Translations under genes and position numbers: made by a program | Shown here: piece after piece, positions 34,513 to 47,154 of the stretch | How the letters are laid out: every line of letters starts with the position of its first letter | Position numbering within the stretch: the stretch's first letter is position 1 | Origin: Adiantum capillus-veneris | Taxonomy: Eukaryota; Streptophyta; Polypodiopsida; Polypodiales; Pteridaceae | Direction: 5' to 3' | DNA length: 64,000 nt | Assembly: GCA_014529385.2 (NCBI GenBank) | Contig: CM043960.1 | Span: 74,187,410 to 74,251,409 of the forward strand | Notes under the pieces: model-generated | Databases searched by the model: none | Told to the model about the DNA's origin: nothing | Seen by the model: only the letters and a program-made list of their open reading frames with translations

Positions 34513-34572
34513 CATCCCAAGAGTGTGTGTCGGGTCATTATAGAGGCGTTCTGTGTGTTTCCATCCCGCTCA
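33416..34572 (+). repeat. 3' LTR of element A
   Basis: Starts TGTCAGGAGTTTTTTGG right after the purine tract and ends CCATCCCGCTCA. It contains a (GT)n run at 34475-34511 that is much longer than in the 5' copy. No gene is seen in it. Confidence 0.85.
34475..34511. repeat. (GT)n microsatellite within the 3' LTR of A
   Basis: Eighteen GT units, against about six at the matching place in the 5' LTR (near 19256). The array therefore expanded (or shrank) after insertion. Confidence 0.9.
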
Positions 34573-35219
34573 CAACTCCATTTCGGCATCCAAACGTATT
34601 CAGAATGCAACAAAACTTAAGGACAGGTATCACAACACCTAAGGGCTCAATCCTACCAAGTTATATCACCATCTGGGAAGGTACATAAATCACGGTCCAT
34701 CACAAAAAATGTAGAGAAAATTGAAACTGAAGTACTCAAAAAGGTCCTCCTTAGAAACACATATCCATGGTCAAAACATTAAAAAACAACCATTTTAACC
34801 TTCAAATCAATGTATTTAGCTCACAACCAAAGCGTCGCGAACCACAACAGAATAGAAAGTGATTACACTTAGATTGTAGAGCAAGAGACAAGGAACGCAA
34901 TGTCCTATTCCAAAATGAATTCTGATTACCCGTCAAAGAGAAAAGAGGATTACAATTTGTAGCAGTAAGAGGCTCCCAAAATGCACATTAAAAATCTTCC
35001 AAGGTAATGATCATTCTTTTGTCCAAACTAAGGGTTTTGACTTAAAACTTAAGGAAGATTTTCCACCGCCATCCGGCTTCTTACAAGGGTGTAGACTCAA
35101 AGAGGTAGAGAGGGTGTTGTCTAATTATATCACAATTACAACTCATCATAGAATGAATTACATGGCTTTCTTCAAAAAATCGAGTGAGTGTTTACACGGT
35201 GTGGTGTGCACACCAAGCA
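34573..35219 (-). repeat. 3' LTR of element C, right segment
   Basis: Matches 57738-58371. It ends CACACCAAGCA. The following TTTTCCCCTTCCTATTC (35220-35236) is the polypurine tract read on the minus strand. With 17962-18186 it makes an LTR of about 0.85 kb. Confidence 0.85.
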
Positions 35220-35273
35220 TTTTCCCCTTCCTATTCATTGCACGTCCTCATGCAAGCCGTTTTTGAGTGTATG

Positions 35274-38200
35274 CTACTGTCTTATCTTGAGCGTTGCAAT
35301 GAGGTTCCTGAACTTCTGAGCTCTTGCTTCAATCTCGACTTTGGTGGCCAGCTCTCTGAATGGATTGTTGCTGAGTGTACTTTGATAGGCAATGTGTCGA
35401 GCTGGCAGATCTTTTGTCACGGGATTGAATATGGAAGAGTCCACTTCAAAGAAGCCTGTCATAAATACCTCTTCAGAGGTCTGCATGTAATGAGATGCCA
35501 GGAACATGACTCTTGCATATAATCCCATGGTGACGTTTCTGCTTGGGATTTTGATCTCCATATTCTAGCAAATGCCTGGCGTACCTTTGATAAAGATTTG
35601 CCATGGATGCTCTGTTGCTTCTATCTCTTTGAAAGCTATAATTCACGTGATGAGCATCCTGGCAATCTTTACAAGCATTTGACAGGCGAGGTTGGGGATC
35701 TCCTTCATCATGTTGATCACCCCCTTGAACGTTTGAGCCATATATTGCTCTGATGGTGGGTTGTTGTTTAGTGGCTTTGTGATTACTGGGTAATTCAGCA
35801 CCGCCGGCCTTTTGCTTTGCCAAATATTAAAGGTGTCCCAGGATCGCCATCTGTTGATGAGACAGTCAGTTGGGTCGATCCTGGGATGCTGGGGAGCGTT
35901 CCTTTGATCAAAACCATATCTTTCTCTAGAGGGGTTGATTATCAATGATTGTTCAGATTTGAAATGCCGTGACAAGAACCTCCCTGTAATCCCCTCTGCT
36001 GTTTGGTGCAAGTTTGGGTAGCATTTTTTGTTGCCATAACCTAGCCTCTTTCCGCATTAGTGGCAGGGTAATCATCTCATGTCCAAGATTCTTAACCACC
36101 TCATATGGAGTAATCATGAGGAGGGCAGCCGATTCCAGCACTTTCAGTTCGTACAGCATATAAGATTTGTGCAAGGTATCCTTTACTTCTGAGATCCAGC
36201 GCCGAATTTTGTCCTTGGCCGACTCCGAAGTGGATGTCGTGGCTGGATCTGCAGATTCTTGTGTTGCTTTTCTCATGCTGGTAGTGGGCAACTTCATTTG
36301 ATGAGCTTCAAATGTGGACTATTCGAATCCTCCTTCTTACTCAAATTCCACTGGGACTTGTTGATGCTTTGTATGATTGGCTCGCAGACCCACTAATTCC
36401 CCTCTTGCCTCAGCCAATTGCTTTTTTAATTCTTCAATTTCCTCATCCTTGACTTGCTGTAGGGCCCTATGTCGTGCTGTCATGATCTATCTGTCATAAT
36501 TTTCTTGAGCAAGGGCTTCTTTCAATTCATTAATTTCTTGATTTAAGGAGGCGGATCCTGCAGTAGTCGTTGTGGAGGAGGGGGTCTCTTGTATGGCCAA
36601 AAGCTGAGTTAGAGATCTACTAATCACAACATACGAGCTTTGCAGCTTCTCATTTTGTTCCCTTTCTTTGGTTAGCTCCTCCTAGAGACGTTGTTGCTCA
36701 ACTTGCAGTGTGGAGTTTGCCTCATTAAATTGTTGCACCTTCTTGTAATAGTAGGCTGCATTCTCTTGTTCTCTTTGCAGCTCCGCTTGTGCCTGGAGTT
36801 GTTCCTTCTCTAGTGCCTCTATTTCTTGCCTTAGCTACAAGGACTTTGCTGCCATCTTAGATGATTCTTCCTTTGTATCTTCTAACTCCAGCTCTCGCAG
36901 ATTGTAAAGAGCCCTTTGACATGGAAACTGTAACTTGATATGCTCTAAGTGAGCATCAATGTTCAAAGGACTTAATTATTTCTGCTCCTTCCTCCATTGC
37001 CGCTTGTGATTGAGGCGATCTTGGCCTCTGCTAGCTTTTATGGCCTTGATCCGATTGTTCAACCTCATCAATTTGCTTTTCACTCCATTGCTGGTTTTCT
37101 AGAGCATTAGAGGTTGTAGTGAGCTTTGTTTTTGTGGCCTCTGTTTCTTGATCTGCTTTTCGTTCCTCCTGTGTTTTCTCTACTCCTTGCTTTGGTAAGT
37201 CTTCAACTTTTTCCTTTTCTTCGAAGTCTCTAGAGGTGACTCAGTGTCCTTGGGAGAACCAAAGTCTTGACCGTGCTGGTCCTTGGTGTCTTACTGTTCC
37301 TCCCCTTGTGAGTGACTTTCCTCCTCTTTTTTACTTTAATCAGATTCGTCAGATGATTCAAGATTATCGACGCATGGATTCTTTGATTCTTCTTTCTGCC
37401 TTTGCTCCATCTTTTGCTTGAGTTCATTATGGATTTGCTGCCACATTACGCTGGCAATCTTGCGTTTTTCTTCAACTTCCTGCCTCTTCTGCTGCTTGAT
37501 CCTTTCCAATGTAGCTATTTGCCGGTGTAGCAATGGAATGTTTTTGACTTCTTCTTCCTCTTTCTCATCATTGGCTTCCGTTCCTTGGGTTTGTTTCGCA
37601 TCATTCTTTTGTTGGCGGAGCCTTTCCCTCAATGCCTGAGCTTCTTCCATTGTCCTCCTGGCATGAGTAATGGGAATAGCCTCTACCACATGCACAAATG
37701 TCTTTCACAATCGTGTGTATCCAAGTGTGTATTGGTTGTCATGCTCCTCCTCCAAAGACTGATACTTTGAAGGAGTGGCTCTCTGCTGGGACCCCATTTC
37801 CTGGCTACTCCGAGCATCTGACTCGATTTTGTTTTTACTGTTAGAATCCTTTAAAGGTGCGCTTTGCCTCGTCTGCTTAGCTTCTGGTTTTGGCCTTGTG
37901 GAAGGTCTTGCCACTGGTCCTACTGCTCTTTTGGATCTGTGGATCAAATCTATCTATGCTTCGGCTTGTGGTAGATCATCGATCATCCCCAATGCTTGAT
38001 AGGCAATACGCGTCAGCATTGGTCTGCCGTTCATGTAGGCTTTGCTTATTTGGCTTCCCTTCAGGTTTGCTTCGACAATATTGTTAAGGAGATAATTGAC
38101 AAAGTCAGAACTGACCACTCTTCCCTCTGCCAAGCCTATTGCCATCTCCATTGCCATGTGCAATAAAGGTTCCGTATATCTAGGAGGCTTCTGGACTTTG

Positions 38201-38701
38201 AAGTGTTGTGATATAAGGTGCAATGGCAGTTTAGTTTCTAAGTATATCAAATCTTGATACGTCAGCTTGTGGCCTTGTTGCTTCAGGAAGGCTTTATCAT
38301 TGTCTATTGCCTTTTTCTTTTTCAAGAGATTGTGTGTCCCTTGTGGTAGGTGTAGGGCTTCATTGATAATCTCTGTTGTGATCTTTACCTTGATGACTAC
38401 CCCATCCTTGTCATTCAGAGTGGCTTCTCCATTGTACTGAATTGAACTCCATTGTCTAGATGTAGGAACCTGCCCCCTGCTTGCACTTCTGGCTTTTGGT
38501 GCAATGTCCATATCTTCTGTGGAAAGATTGTGGCCTTTACTACTATTTCCCCATCTGCTGCTTAAAACCTTCCTATGAAGATGTTCACTGGAATTGCTTC
38601 AAGTACCTATTCGGTGATGTGAGATTTCTCATTTGATGAGATATCGGTTATCTCATAGGGTGCCGCATTCCACTCCCTTTGTGCTTTTCTTCGAGGCATC
38701 T
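35274..38701 (-). pseudogene. Element C: extra reading region downstream of pol (fossil, unrecognised)
   Basis: About 3.4 kb of coding-like sequence lies between pol and the 3' LTR on C's own strand. From the 5' side: MPRRKAQREWNAAPYEITD at about 38699, a globular segment around 38511-37954 (LLHMAMEMAIGLAEGRVV, QALGMIDDLPQAEA), and a long Lys/Glu/Gln-rich coiled-coil stretch through 37695-36400 (IATLERIKQQKRQEVEEKR). The last part is a segment at 36297-35274 (IRRWISEVKDTLHKSYMLYEL). No signal peptide or membrane segment is evident, so it does not look like an envelope. Athila-type elements also carry extra 3' frames, but I cannot assign a family. Broken in several places. Confidence 0.55.
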
Positions 38702-38890
38702 TGCGGTCACTTTTAGCATTGAAAATAGGTTTTAGCCATTGATCAGAACTATCAAAAAGTGTAAACTTGACCATAAAATGAAACATAACTTTGTCAAAAC
38801 TACTCCAAATCTGACCAAATTTCACCAGTGCATCTAGGGTTACTATAGGCACAAGGAGGTAGTCTAATAGATGAATTTGGGGAAAAAGGA

Positions 38891-40115
38891 ACATGGATCG
38901 GGATCCATGTTAGGAAGAATTTTGAAATTCCAACTAGGGGAAATTGCTCCTGGGCATATGAAGATGCTACTGTGTAATTTTCTCTAGATTTAGGGTCTGA
39001 GGTACATGGATCGTGATCCATGTTGGACAACATTCTGGAAATCTAATGATACCATCTGGTAGGGCTCATCTAGATCATGTCTTGGTCCAAGAATTTTGGG
39101 ATTTGGATCAATGGTTTGACACTTGGGATAAATTTTGGAAATATTTTGCAAACTTAGAGATTTTTGGCATGTTGAAGTGGATTTTGGGATTCAAATGGCT
39201 TGAAACTCCATGGCTTGGCTCTCTTGAACATACTGAATCAGATGGCATGGTTTTTACTTTGATTTGGCAAAAAGGTACATGGATCCGATCCATGTTGATC
39301 AGAATTTGAATTTTGATACAGTTCTTTTGCACATATGTTGCTATATGTTTTCCTAGTATAATGGTGAAATATTTTCAACTTTGGACATGTTTTTTCTTAG
39401 TTTGCCCCATTTTCCAGTTTATGGCCATCCATACCTATTTCTGGCAACCATTTTGGACACATGTTTTGCCTGAGATCTATCATTGTCAAGGTTCGTGATG
39501 ATTTAGGTCTGTAGTTCATAGATTTGCCTGACTCCCTGTCAATTCCACCAGATATTGAATCCATTTGAGAAGACAAATTGAATCGTGCAATTTTCACCAG
39601 TTTGCAAGTAATCCTTTGCTTTCTTTTGATCCTACCACTATCCTTAAGTTACATTTGCTTGTTGATAGGCTTCGAGGAGAGTGTGAAGTCTCCCAATTGT
39701 CTTTAGCAGCAATTTGCAAACTTGTCAAGAAGTCTTCCTTTAGCCCATATTCATAATTTTTTTTGGCATCCCAACATTTGACCTCTCCCTGAGTTTCTTT
39801 TCTAGGATCCCACCCTTTTCCTTTTTGAAATTGACCAAAAGACCATTTGCAGACTGAAAGTAGCACACCAGGAGGATTTGATGATCTTAAGAGCAATTCT
39901 TGTAATTATTCTTGCAGCACTAGTACTATTTTTGCATTCCCCAACTAGCGAGCCACCCTTGCTTTGAATTTGGCAAAAAGAAACATGGATCGCGATCCAT
40001 GTTGGGATGCATTTTGGAAATCCAGTTATAGGAGCTTGTTCCTGGCCATATGTGGGTGCTCCTGTATAATTTTCTCTGATTTTAGGGTTTGGGAAACATG
40101 GATCGTGATCCATGT
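38891..40115. repeat. Element C: palindrome cluster 2, five copies
   Basis: Copies of the palindrome ACATGGATCGYGATCCATGT lie at 38891-38910, 39004-39023, 39277-39295, 39983-40002 and 40096-40115. Two pairs 111-113 bp apart (38891/39004 and 39983/40096) sit in longer blocks that also resemble each other, about 1.1 kb apart. The cluster is upstream, on the minus strand, of the extra reading region. No gene is seen in it. The RNA of either strand could form a hairpin at each copy. Confidence 0.9.
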
Positions 40116-41419
40116 TCCACCACTTTTTACTATTGTTTTTGTCCTGCTTGGTTCTACCAGCTATTTGGGGTCTATTGGTGAAATATTTTTGGTTTTTGAT
40201 GGGTTTTGGACATCCCCATTGGCCCTATTAGTTTGCCGATTTTGTGACTTTGTATTGCTTTGATCTGTTGTTTTGACCATGTTGATGCATTATGGGACAT
40301 ACACACATGCTCTTGCAAGGTTAATGATCATACCTGTCAAATCTCGTGTAGTAAGATCCACCGAGGTGGTCGCAGTAGGCAAAAAAAGTCCGAAAACTCT
40401 ATGATTTTGTGGCTCTCTCTCTCTCTCTCTCTCTGAATGCAAATGAGCTTATGTTGCCCCATTTGACTATATGTTCCTAGTCTACCTGGAATGCCCCATT
40501 TATACTTACCTCCATTGATCATATCTTGTCGTTCACTCACCTGCAGTTTGAACCGTTCATCATTCTGACGCGTGGTTGACAATTGGCATTCAATCTGCAG
40601 TTTTGATCCTTTAGAAGTTGGGTCAAAATCTATCTTGACTCGAATCTTTCCATATTTTCCATGTTCAAAGTCCTTGCTTTGAAGTTTTGGCGTTTGCTTC
40701 CAAAAGTCAATTTTGACTTTCTTGGCTCGACTTATCAGTTTTTGTTGCTTGTTTGTTTTTTTTTGCTTTTTTGTAAAAGAAATTATTTACAATCATTATT
40801 ACTGGGGCAAAAATTAGTGTAATATCCCTTACATACATACTCTTATTTTGGTATTGGATAGTGACGGTATGGCTCATGATTATGCCAACTAAGAGTTTGT
40901 AAGGTTCTGAAAAAAAAAGGAAAGGAAAGGAAAAGAAAAGAAATAATATGATAATAATAATATATATACAAATGATAGTCCTGCCACATTTCCCCTCTTC
41001 CTAGAGTGAGTCGTCCCCGATGAGCATGTGGTAGAGTGCATGGGAACAAAGTACGTGTCTATGCATAGCCGTATAGTGTGGCTCTATGATGCTGATGGAG
41101 GATATGCATGGGGAAACAAAATGCTATGCAAGAGAGAGGTGCCGAACAATATGTCCAATGTCTACTAGTGGCAAGGTTACTTTGAAGCTGCATGGTCCGA
41201 ACAATGGTAATTGGAGAAGACGCGCCCTGTTTTTGAGAGTGACCTGCAACAATTTTGATTCTGCTGGTTGTTTGGCTGGTTGGCTTTAATTTTGTTGCCA
41301 CTGAAATTGTTTGCTTGTGGATTCTCTAGAAGAGGCATCTTGTGAGCGAGTTTGCTTTGGTTTCCATACCCACTTGTCATTGTTGGGTGGCCGAGGATGG
41401 TGTCTCATTGGCCTAGTTT
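40116..41419 (-). other. Element C: non-coding stretch between the integrase side and cluster 2
   Basis: I see no gene. It holds a (CT)n tract at 40412-40434, T- and A-rich runs near 40750-40790 and 40910-40970, and otherwise unremarkable DNA. It belongs to element C by position. Confidence 0.5.
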
Positions 41420-41565
41420 GTCTGACAAAAGACGTAGGCAATTTGGTGAGGTCTGACTTCTATGTAGGCAATGTAGGCGGACTTGTATTGTTGTCTGACA
41501 AAAGACGTAGGCAATTTGGTGAGGTCTGACTTCTATGTAGGCAATGTAGGCGGACTTGTATTGTT
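41420..41565. repeat. Perfect 73-bp tandem duplication
   Basis: Two identical 73-bp units (41420-41492 and 41493-41565) begin GTCTGACAAAAGACGTAGGC. They lie at the end of the protease-like segment of C. The surrounding element is old and diverged, so the exact identity shows that the duplication is recent or an assembly artefact. Confidence 0.9.
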
Positions 41566-42078
41566 TTGTCGCTTTGGTAACCACAATTTCTTAGGATTGG
41601 TTTGCATGATGGATTTTTTAACCCATAATTTCTTGATCGCTCTTCTGGAATATCGTTGAGCTGGTGCCTGTGGCGATGGTAGAGGTTCCCACACGTGGTC
41701 TGTTTGTACGAATGGCGTGGCAAAAGATTGACCCTCTTGTTTGATCTGTAAGGTATTGTCTTGCCAATTTGGTGTGACTTGATAAGTGCGCATCCACGAC
41801 ACTCCCAGAATGACTGCTTCGTTAAGATGCTGATCGTTGACCACATGAAACTGATGCGGATAAAATGTACCATCAATGGTGATTGGTAAATTGATGTGGC
41901 CCAGAATGTCCATAGTGCCTTTGTTTGCTACCTTGAATTCTATAGTGTTTGGCATTAGAGGCTCCCGCATGATTTTTCTGAAAGTGGAGTAGTTAACCAC
42001 ATTAGCTCTGGCCCCAATGTCCACTAACACTCGCTCCGTAGTGCCATCTGCAAGTTGTAAATTGATGCATAGATCCAT
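41533..42078 (-). pseudogene. Element C: second aspartic-protease-like segment after integrase (fossil)
   Basis: The segment reads MDLCINLQLADGTTERVLVD, then an IGARANVVNYSTF-type flap start and, about 70 residues later, VILGVSWMRTYQ. This is the layout of a retropepsin-like domain (D-x-G-A ... ILG). It lies just after the integrase C-terminal part, whereas the usual protease is at 46636-46259. A second protease-like domain in this place is unusual for gypsy elements. Confidence 0.6.
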
Positions 42079-42156
42079 TCCTCCTAACCATGTAGCTGTT
42101 GTTTGTATGGATGCTATCAGAGTGGTCTCAATATCATCGTTCAGTTGTGCTTTTCT

Positions 42157-43464
42157 CTAAAAGTTTGCTTGCCCCTTGCGCTTTAATATTCTGATTTTGG
42201 ATTCTTGCTGTGTATGTTCTCGAATGTCATGTGCTTGACTTCTGCACTGATCTGTTGCATGTATTGTTGCAAGTTCCTCTGGTGTCAGCGAAAGAAGATA
42301 TTTCTTTAATCTGCAGCCACTCATCCAATTAGGCATCTCCTCTCCTGCTAATGTTGCAAGCTTGATGGCGTCACTTTGTGATATGTCATGTATTACAAAA
42401 GGCCCCATCCCTCGCTTTTTGAGTTTTTTGGAGTGTTGTTTGAGGGTATACATTAAAACGTAATCCCCTTTTTGGAACTCCTTGCCGATCACGTGTTAAT
42501 CATGGAAAGCCTCCATTTGTTTTTTCTGAGCATATATCCCAGCTATCGCTCTAAATCGGGTTTCATCTAATTGTTCCAAAATAGCTCACGATGACTGGTC
42601 CATCCTAATTGTGTCTCCACTCTTAGGGTTTTTATTAGGAATTCCAACGGTAGGATCGCATTAATCCCAAATACCAGGTTAAAGGGTGTTGTGCCGATGG
42701 AAGTTTTAAAAGCTACTCTGTAAGCCCATAAGGCTGTGTGTAGCTTTTGATCCCAATAATTTCTTGAGTCACTGACGATTTTGGTGAGTACTGTGCATAA
42801 GATTTTGTTGATACTCTCTGATTTCCCGTTAGCTTTGTGGATGATAATGTGCCAATTTGCGATGCACTACCATGAATTAGTCAAAGAGGTTTTCAATGAC
42901 ATCATTTAAAAAGTGTGTGCTCCTATTGCTCACTATTTGATAGGTAGTCCATATCTCGTAAAGACGTTTTTAAAAAGGAATTGATCTGTAGTTCTTGCAT
43001 CATTTTTCTGGGTCGCTTTTGCTTCTGTCCATTTTGTCATGTAATTTGTTGCTACTATGATGTATTGTGCATGCGTGGTGTATCCTGGAGGTATGATGGG
43101 ACCAATAAAGTCAATTCCCCATTTGGCAAAATCACGTACCCCCATCATTGGCCTCAGTGGCATTTCGTCTCTCCGTAGGGGTGGCTTTTTGCGTTGGCAT
43201 TCATCACATTGTTTAACATACATCCATAAACAAGGTTGGCCACCATATGCCTGAGTGTAGCATGAGCTTTGTTGTATTATCAGCAAAAAAATGTCCCCCT
43301 GGCTGTCCTGAGTGTGCTTGGTCTAAGATAATGTAATATTCACTTTCTGTAGCACACAACAGTAGTTGTTTGTCCTTCCCTCGCCTATACAGTTGATTGG
43401 CAATGAGCAGATAGTGTTTGGCCTCTTCTTCTACAGTTTTCATTCTTGCTTTGCCCCATTCCAC
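42157..43464 (-). pseudogene. Element C: integrase part (fossil)
   Basis: 43464-43213 and 43286-42933 carry the zinc region (QAHSGQPGGHFFADNTTKLM, CDECQRKKPPLRRDE) and core (FAKWGIDFIGPIIPPG, YIIVATNYMTKWTEAKAT). 42492-42157 carries a C-terminal segment (FQKGDYVLMYTLKQHSKKLK, MGPFVIHDI). Broken in several places. Confidence 0.8.
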
Positions 43465-43687
43465 TCGGAAGGTCTTGTTTTATAAGTACTCAACTATGTG
43501 AGCAATCCATTTGGGGCTTGAACTACTCGAAACAGGGTGACATGCTCCACTGGAGGTTGTTTTGTACAACTATCGCAGGGTTTGGGATGTACACATAGTC
43601 TTAATATCCCATCCTTACTGTGTTTGTACAATCCTCCTGCCAAAATCTGGAGATTTTGTGTTTGATGTATAATTGATGGTTGTGTTT

Positions 43688-46636
43688 CTATCTATAATGA
43701 GCAGATTGTGAGTAGAGGAATGAACTATTCACTCCATCTCGGTACCATTTTGATGTTAAACAGATACGAATCACGAAGATCATCATCGACACCCTTAGGT
43801 GCTTCCCCATGAAATAGTCGTGAAAGTGATGTGCACTTGTGTGTGTGGTACCCTTTTTTATGACGACCGTGAAGTCAAACTCAAGCAATAGTATAAACCA
43901 ACGAGAAATTCTTCCAGTGTTGCAAGGTTTGTTTACTAGATATAGTAGTTCTTGGTGATCCACAAAGAAAAAAAATTTGTTGGCTAGAAGGTAGTGTCTA
44001 AATTTTTTGATAGCATAAATCATCCCCATACCTTCTCGTTCTGTAGTGATATAATTTTTCTCTACGTTGTTTAGCTGCCGACTAGAGTAGCAAATGGAAA
44101 AACCATTTTCTTCTCTCCTGGCTGGGCTAATATGCACCCGATGGCATAGGTTGATGCATCCACATGAACATGAAATATTTTGCTCCAATCAGGGGCTTGC
44201 AAAATTGAAGAAAAAATTAATTTTTGCTTCAATTTTTGGAAAGCCTACTCGCATTCCTCCGTCCATTCAAACTTAGCAATGAGGGCGTACAATGACTTAG
44301 CTATTACATCATACATATATATGAAACGCCTGTAGTACCCGCAATGCCCTATCACTGCTTGCACTTCTTTCATCTTCATTGGTCGCGGTAGTGCAACAAT
44401 TTTTGGTACCTTCTCTTGATTTGTTGAAATTCCGCTTTTGGACACAACATGGCCCAAAATTTTACCTTGTCTTACCATGAAGACACATTTTTCCGGGTTT
44501 AAGAAAATACGATACGTTTTGTACATTTCAAAGACTTTTCCTAAATGAGTGATGTGGTCACTTCTTCAATGAGAATGAATACAAAGATCATCCATGTAAA
44601 TCACCAAAAATTGTCTGAGATATTATTTGAATGCGTGGCTCATTAGTCTTTGAAATGTGGCAGGGGCATTGGTCAGAGGCCGAAAGGCATTACCCTGTAG
44701 GAAAATAAACCCCACTCTGTTGTAAAAGTTTTCTTATGCCGATCTTCTGCTTTAATCGTCAACTGGTTGTATCGTGAGAACCCATCCAAAAACTATAGAC
44801 TTCTTTCCGTGGTAGCCTCTCAATAACATGATATGTTATTGGCAGAGGATAGTTATCCTAATGGTGGCTGCATTTACCTGTTTGAGGTTTACACACACCT
44901 GTAGTTTGCCATTATTTTTGGGTACCACCACAATCGGGGACACCCAATCAGTGTGTTCAATCTCATAGATAAACTCAACGTCCTTTAGTTTGTCTATCTC
45001 TTCCTTGATTTTCTTGGCAAAAGTTTCATTCTACATGTAAGGACATTGTCTGTGTGGTCTAGCATCACGCTTAAGGGGTATAGTGTGCTAAAAAATCTTA
45101 GGATCTATCCCCTTAAGATCTTTGCATGACCATGCAAAGACATCTTTGTATCATCTGAGCGTATCGAGTAGAAGTTTCTCTTCCTCGTCAGTAAGGTCCG
45201 TGGCAATGTATGTCGGTTTAGGCTCCTTCCCTAGTTCTGCTAAGTTGATGCATTTGGCTTTTTCAGGCCCATCATATGAAGTTCCTGGTTTCTTGGGATC
45301 TCGTTTGGGTTTCTGCACCACAATTTTCCTATCCTACATAGTATACTTCTTACAGTGGGAAGGTGCATTGAATTTATCATCATTAGATTCCTCGTTAGTT
45401 TCCATTTCTATTGTCCAAACTTCCTTCAAGGCTCGTTTCAGTTCATTATATTTGATTTTGTGCTCCATTTTGGACAACTTCATTGATTTCTTGGAATTGT
45501 CCTCTCTTTTTTTTGTTTTTGTTTGTTCGCTTTTTTTTTTGGCTGTCAAGTTTCATGTATCTCTAGTATATCCCTTCCTTGAGGCACTTCGTCATTTCTA
45601 CTAACCTTAAGTACTCCGTTTTGTCAGTTAACAGAGGTACTGAGTCCTGGTTGTGTTTGTCTCGGTTGTTTCTTTGTTTGTCTCTATATTTTTGTTGTCT
45701 TCAAGGATTTTGGTTTCGGAAATCATAGTAAATCACCCGTCGATCCTTCCATTTGATGCTCTGACTTGAGCTACTAGACAGCTCGTCGTCTGCGTTATCC
45801 TCTAGTAGCGTATCAGTCAAGTCTTGGAAATCTTCTTCATCTATTTGGTCAATGTCTCTTACAAAGATTTCTTCCACTATGTGTCGGCACTCAGCAAACC
45901 CGTCTTTGTCAGGGACTTCCCACACTGACTTCGGAGTTAGGATGACACCCATCATTTGGAATGGAATGATATCATATCCTTCCTCATTTGCAGAATTTGG
46001 TGAGGGTCACCTCGTTCACACAAACATCAAGAGTGGCTAGTATCTGTTGCCATCCAAAAGGTTTGAACATCTCTTTTGGAAAAGGCTCTGGTATATATGC
46101 CTCGTCTTGTGCCGTCCTATCAAGAATGAAATTCTCCCTTTTTAAACTTCCACCTTCAGAAGCCTCTCCTGTCCACTGGTGAGATTTGTTCTGTAGCTCA
46201 GCCGGTATTCCCCCCTCTGGGTCAGTTTTGGAGTTCAAGTCTTCTCCTGGGATTCGTTCTACATCTTTTTAGCTATGATCTGCGATACTATTTTCGTAGT
46301 GACATCCTTGTTCCTTAAATAGATATAGTCGTAACCCCAATCTTGCACCATTTTGAGCTGACACATGAATGGTCTGCCCAATATGATATCGAAATTGCTG
46401 CTCTCATTGAAATTCATAATATCAAAAGTGCGTTCATATGAAATTCCGCAAGAGGCTACCACAATCTGCTCCAAGATGCCAATGGGTCTTTCCAGATACC
46501 CATCTGCCAATTGAAGTTTCATCCTATTCTTTTGGAGAGTAGGTTTTTCCCACTTTTGCCACATTTCTTTGGTAGCTATGGCTATCCCAGCCCCACTATC
46601 CAATATTGCTATCAAATTAACCTCTTTGTACTCCAC
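43688..46636 (-). pseudogene. Element C: protease, reverse transcriptase and RNase H parts (fossil pol)
   Basis: 46636-46259 holds the protease (AILDSGAGIAIATKEMW, later DIILGRPFMCQLKMVQDW). 46240-45120 is a linker with acidic stretches and no clear domain. Reverse transcriptase words lie in 45100-44245, ending KCVFMVRQGKILGHVVSKSG and MKEVQAVIGHCGYYRRFIY. RNase H lies at 44188-43688 (FSICYSSRQLNNVEKNY, FRHYLLANKFFFFVDHQEL). Order and strand fit the rest of C. Broken in several places. Confidence 0.8.
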
Positions 46637-47154
46637 CAGTAGAGTAGTATTTCCTTCTTCACCTTCACAATAATTCCCTACCTTGTTTATTGGTACTGGC
46701 TCATGTTTAGTTTGTTCGAGGTTTGTGTCTTTAGTGTTTTGGAGAAGCCTCGAGTGACGTAATTTCCAGCCCTATTTTATCCAAATTTCTCCCGACCTCA
46801 TCCCAAAGATGCGGTCTAATGTGTAGTAACTCTGACAAAGTTAGTGTACAACGGATAGGGGAGGACATCAGCTCGTGAAGAGTTTTAGTATCCATCATCT
46901 TAGGATTGGCTTTCCATTGAGATGGTACTTTTTTTTACCTCCTATCGAGTTTCATGGTTACCAATACATGAAGGTAAATTCTACAATGACTGCGGTTTTC
47001 TATCTTTCGATATCGTTGTACCTGCATCGCCATACAGTGATCTGATGTCATTTGGGTAGAGCTCATGCTCTAAGTGAATCTCTGGGATGGGAGTTCACAA
47101 AAGTGTAGCACTTCCATCTTTTCTATTCATAATCTGTTCCCATAGCTCCTGAGG

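Larger units (their letters stand above)
18187..34572 (+). mobile_element. Ty3/gypsy element A (fossil), plus strand, nested in C
   Basis: A plus-strand gypsy element inserted into the left LTR of C. LTRs are 18187-19331 and 33416-34572. Probable 5-bp target duplications are CACGT (18182-18186) and CAACT (34573-34577), with two differences. Parts: primer site (TGGTGCCCCCATAGAGG), leader, gag with a CCHC knuckle, protease, reverse transcriptase, RNase H, archaeal-type RNase H, integrase and polypurine tract. Element B splits its integrase region. LTRs differ by roughly 7-8% by eye. Without B it is about 8.7 kb, and it has around eight to ten breaks. Confidence 0.85.
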
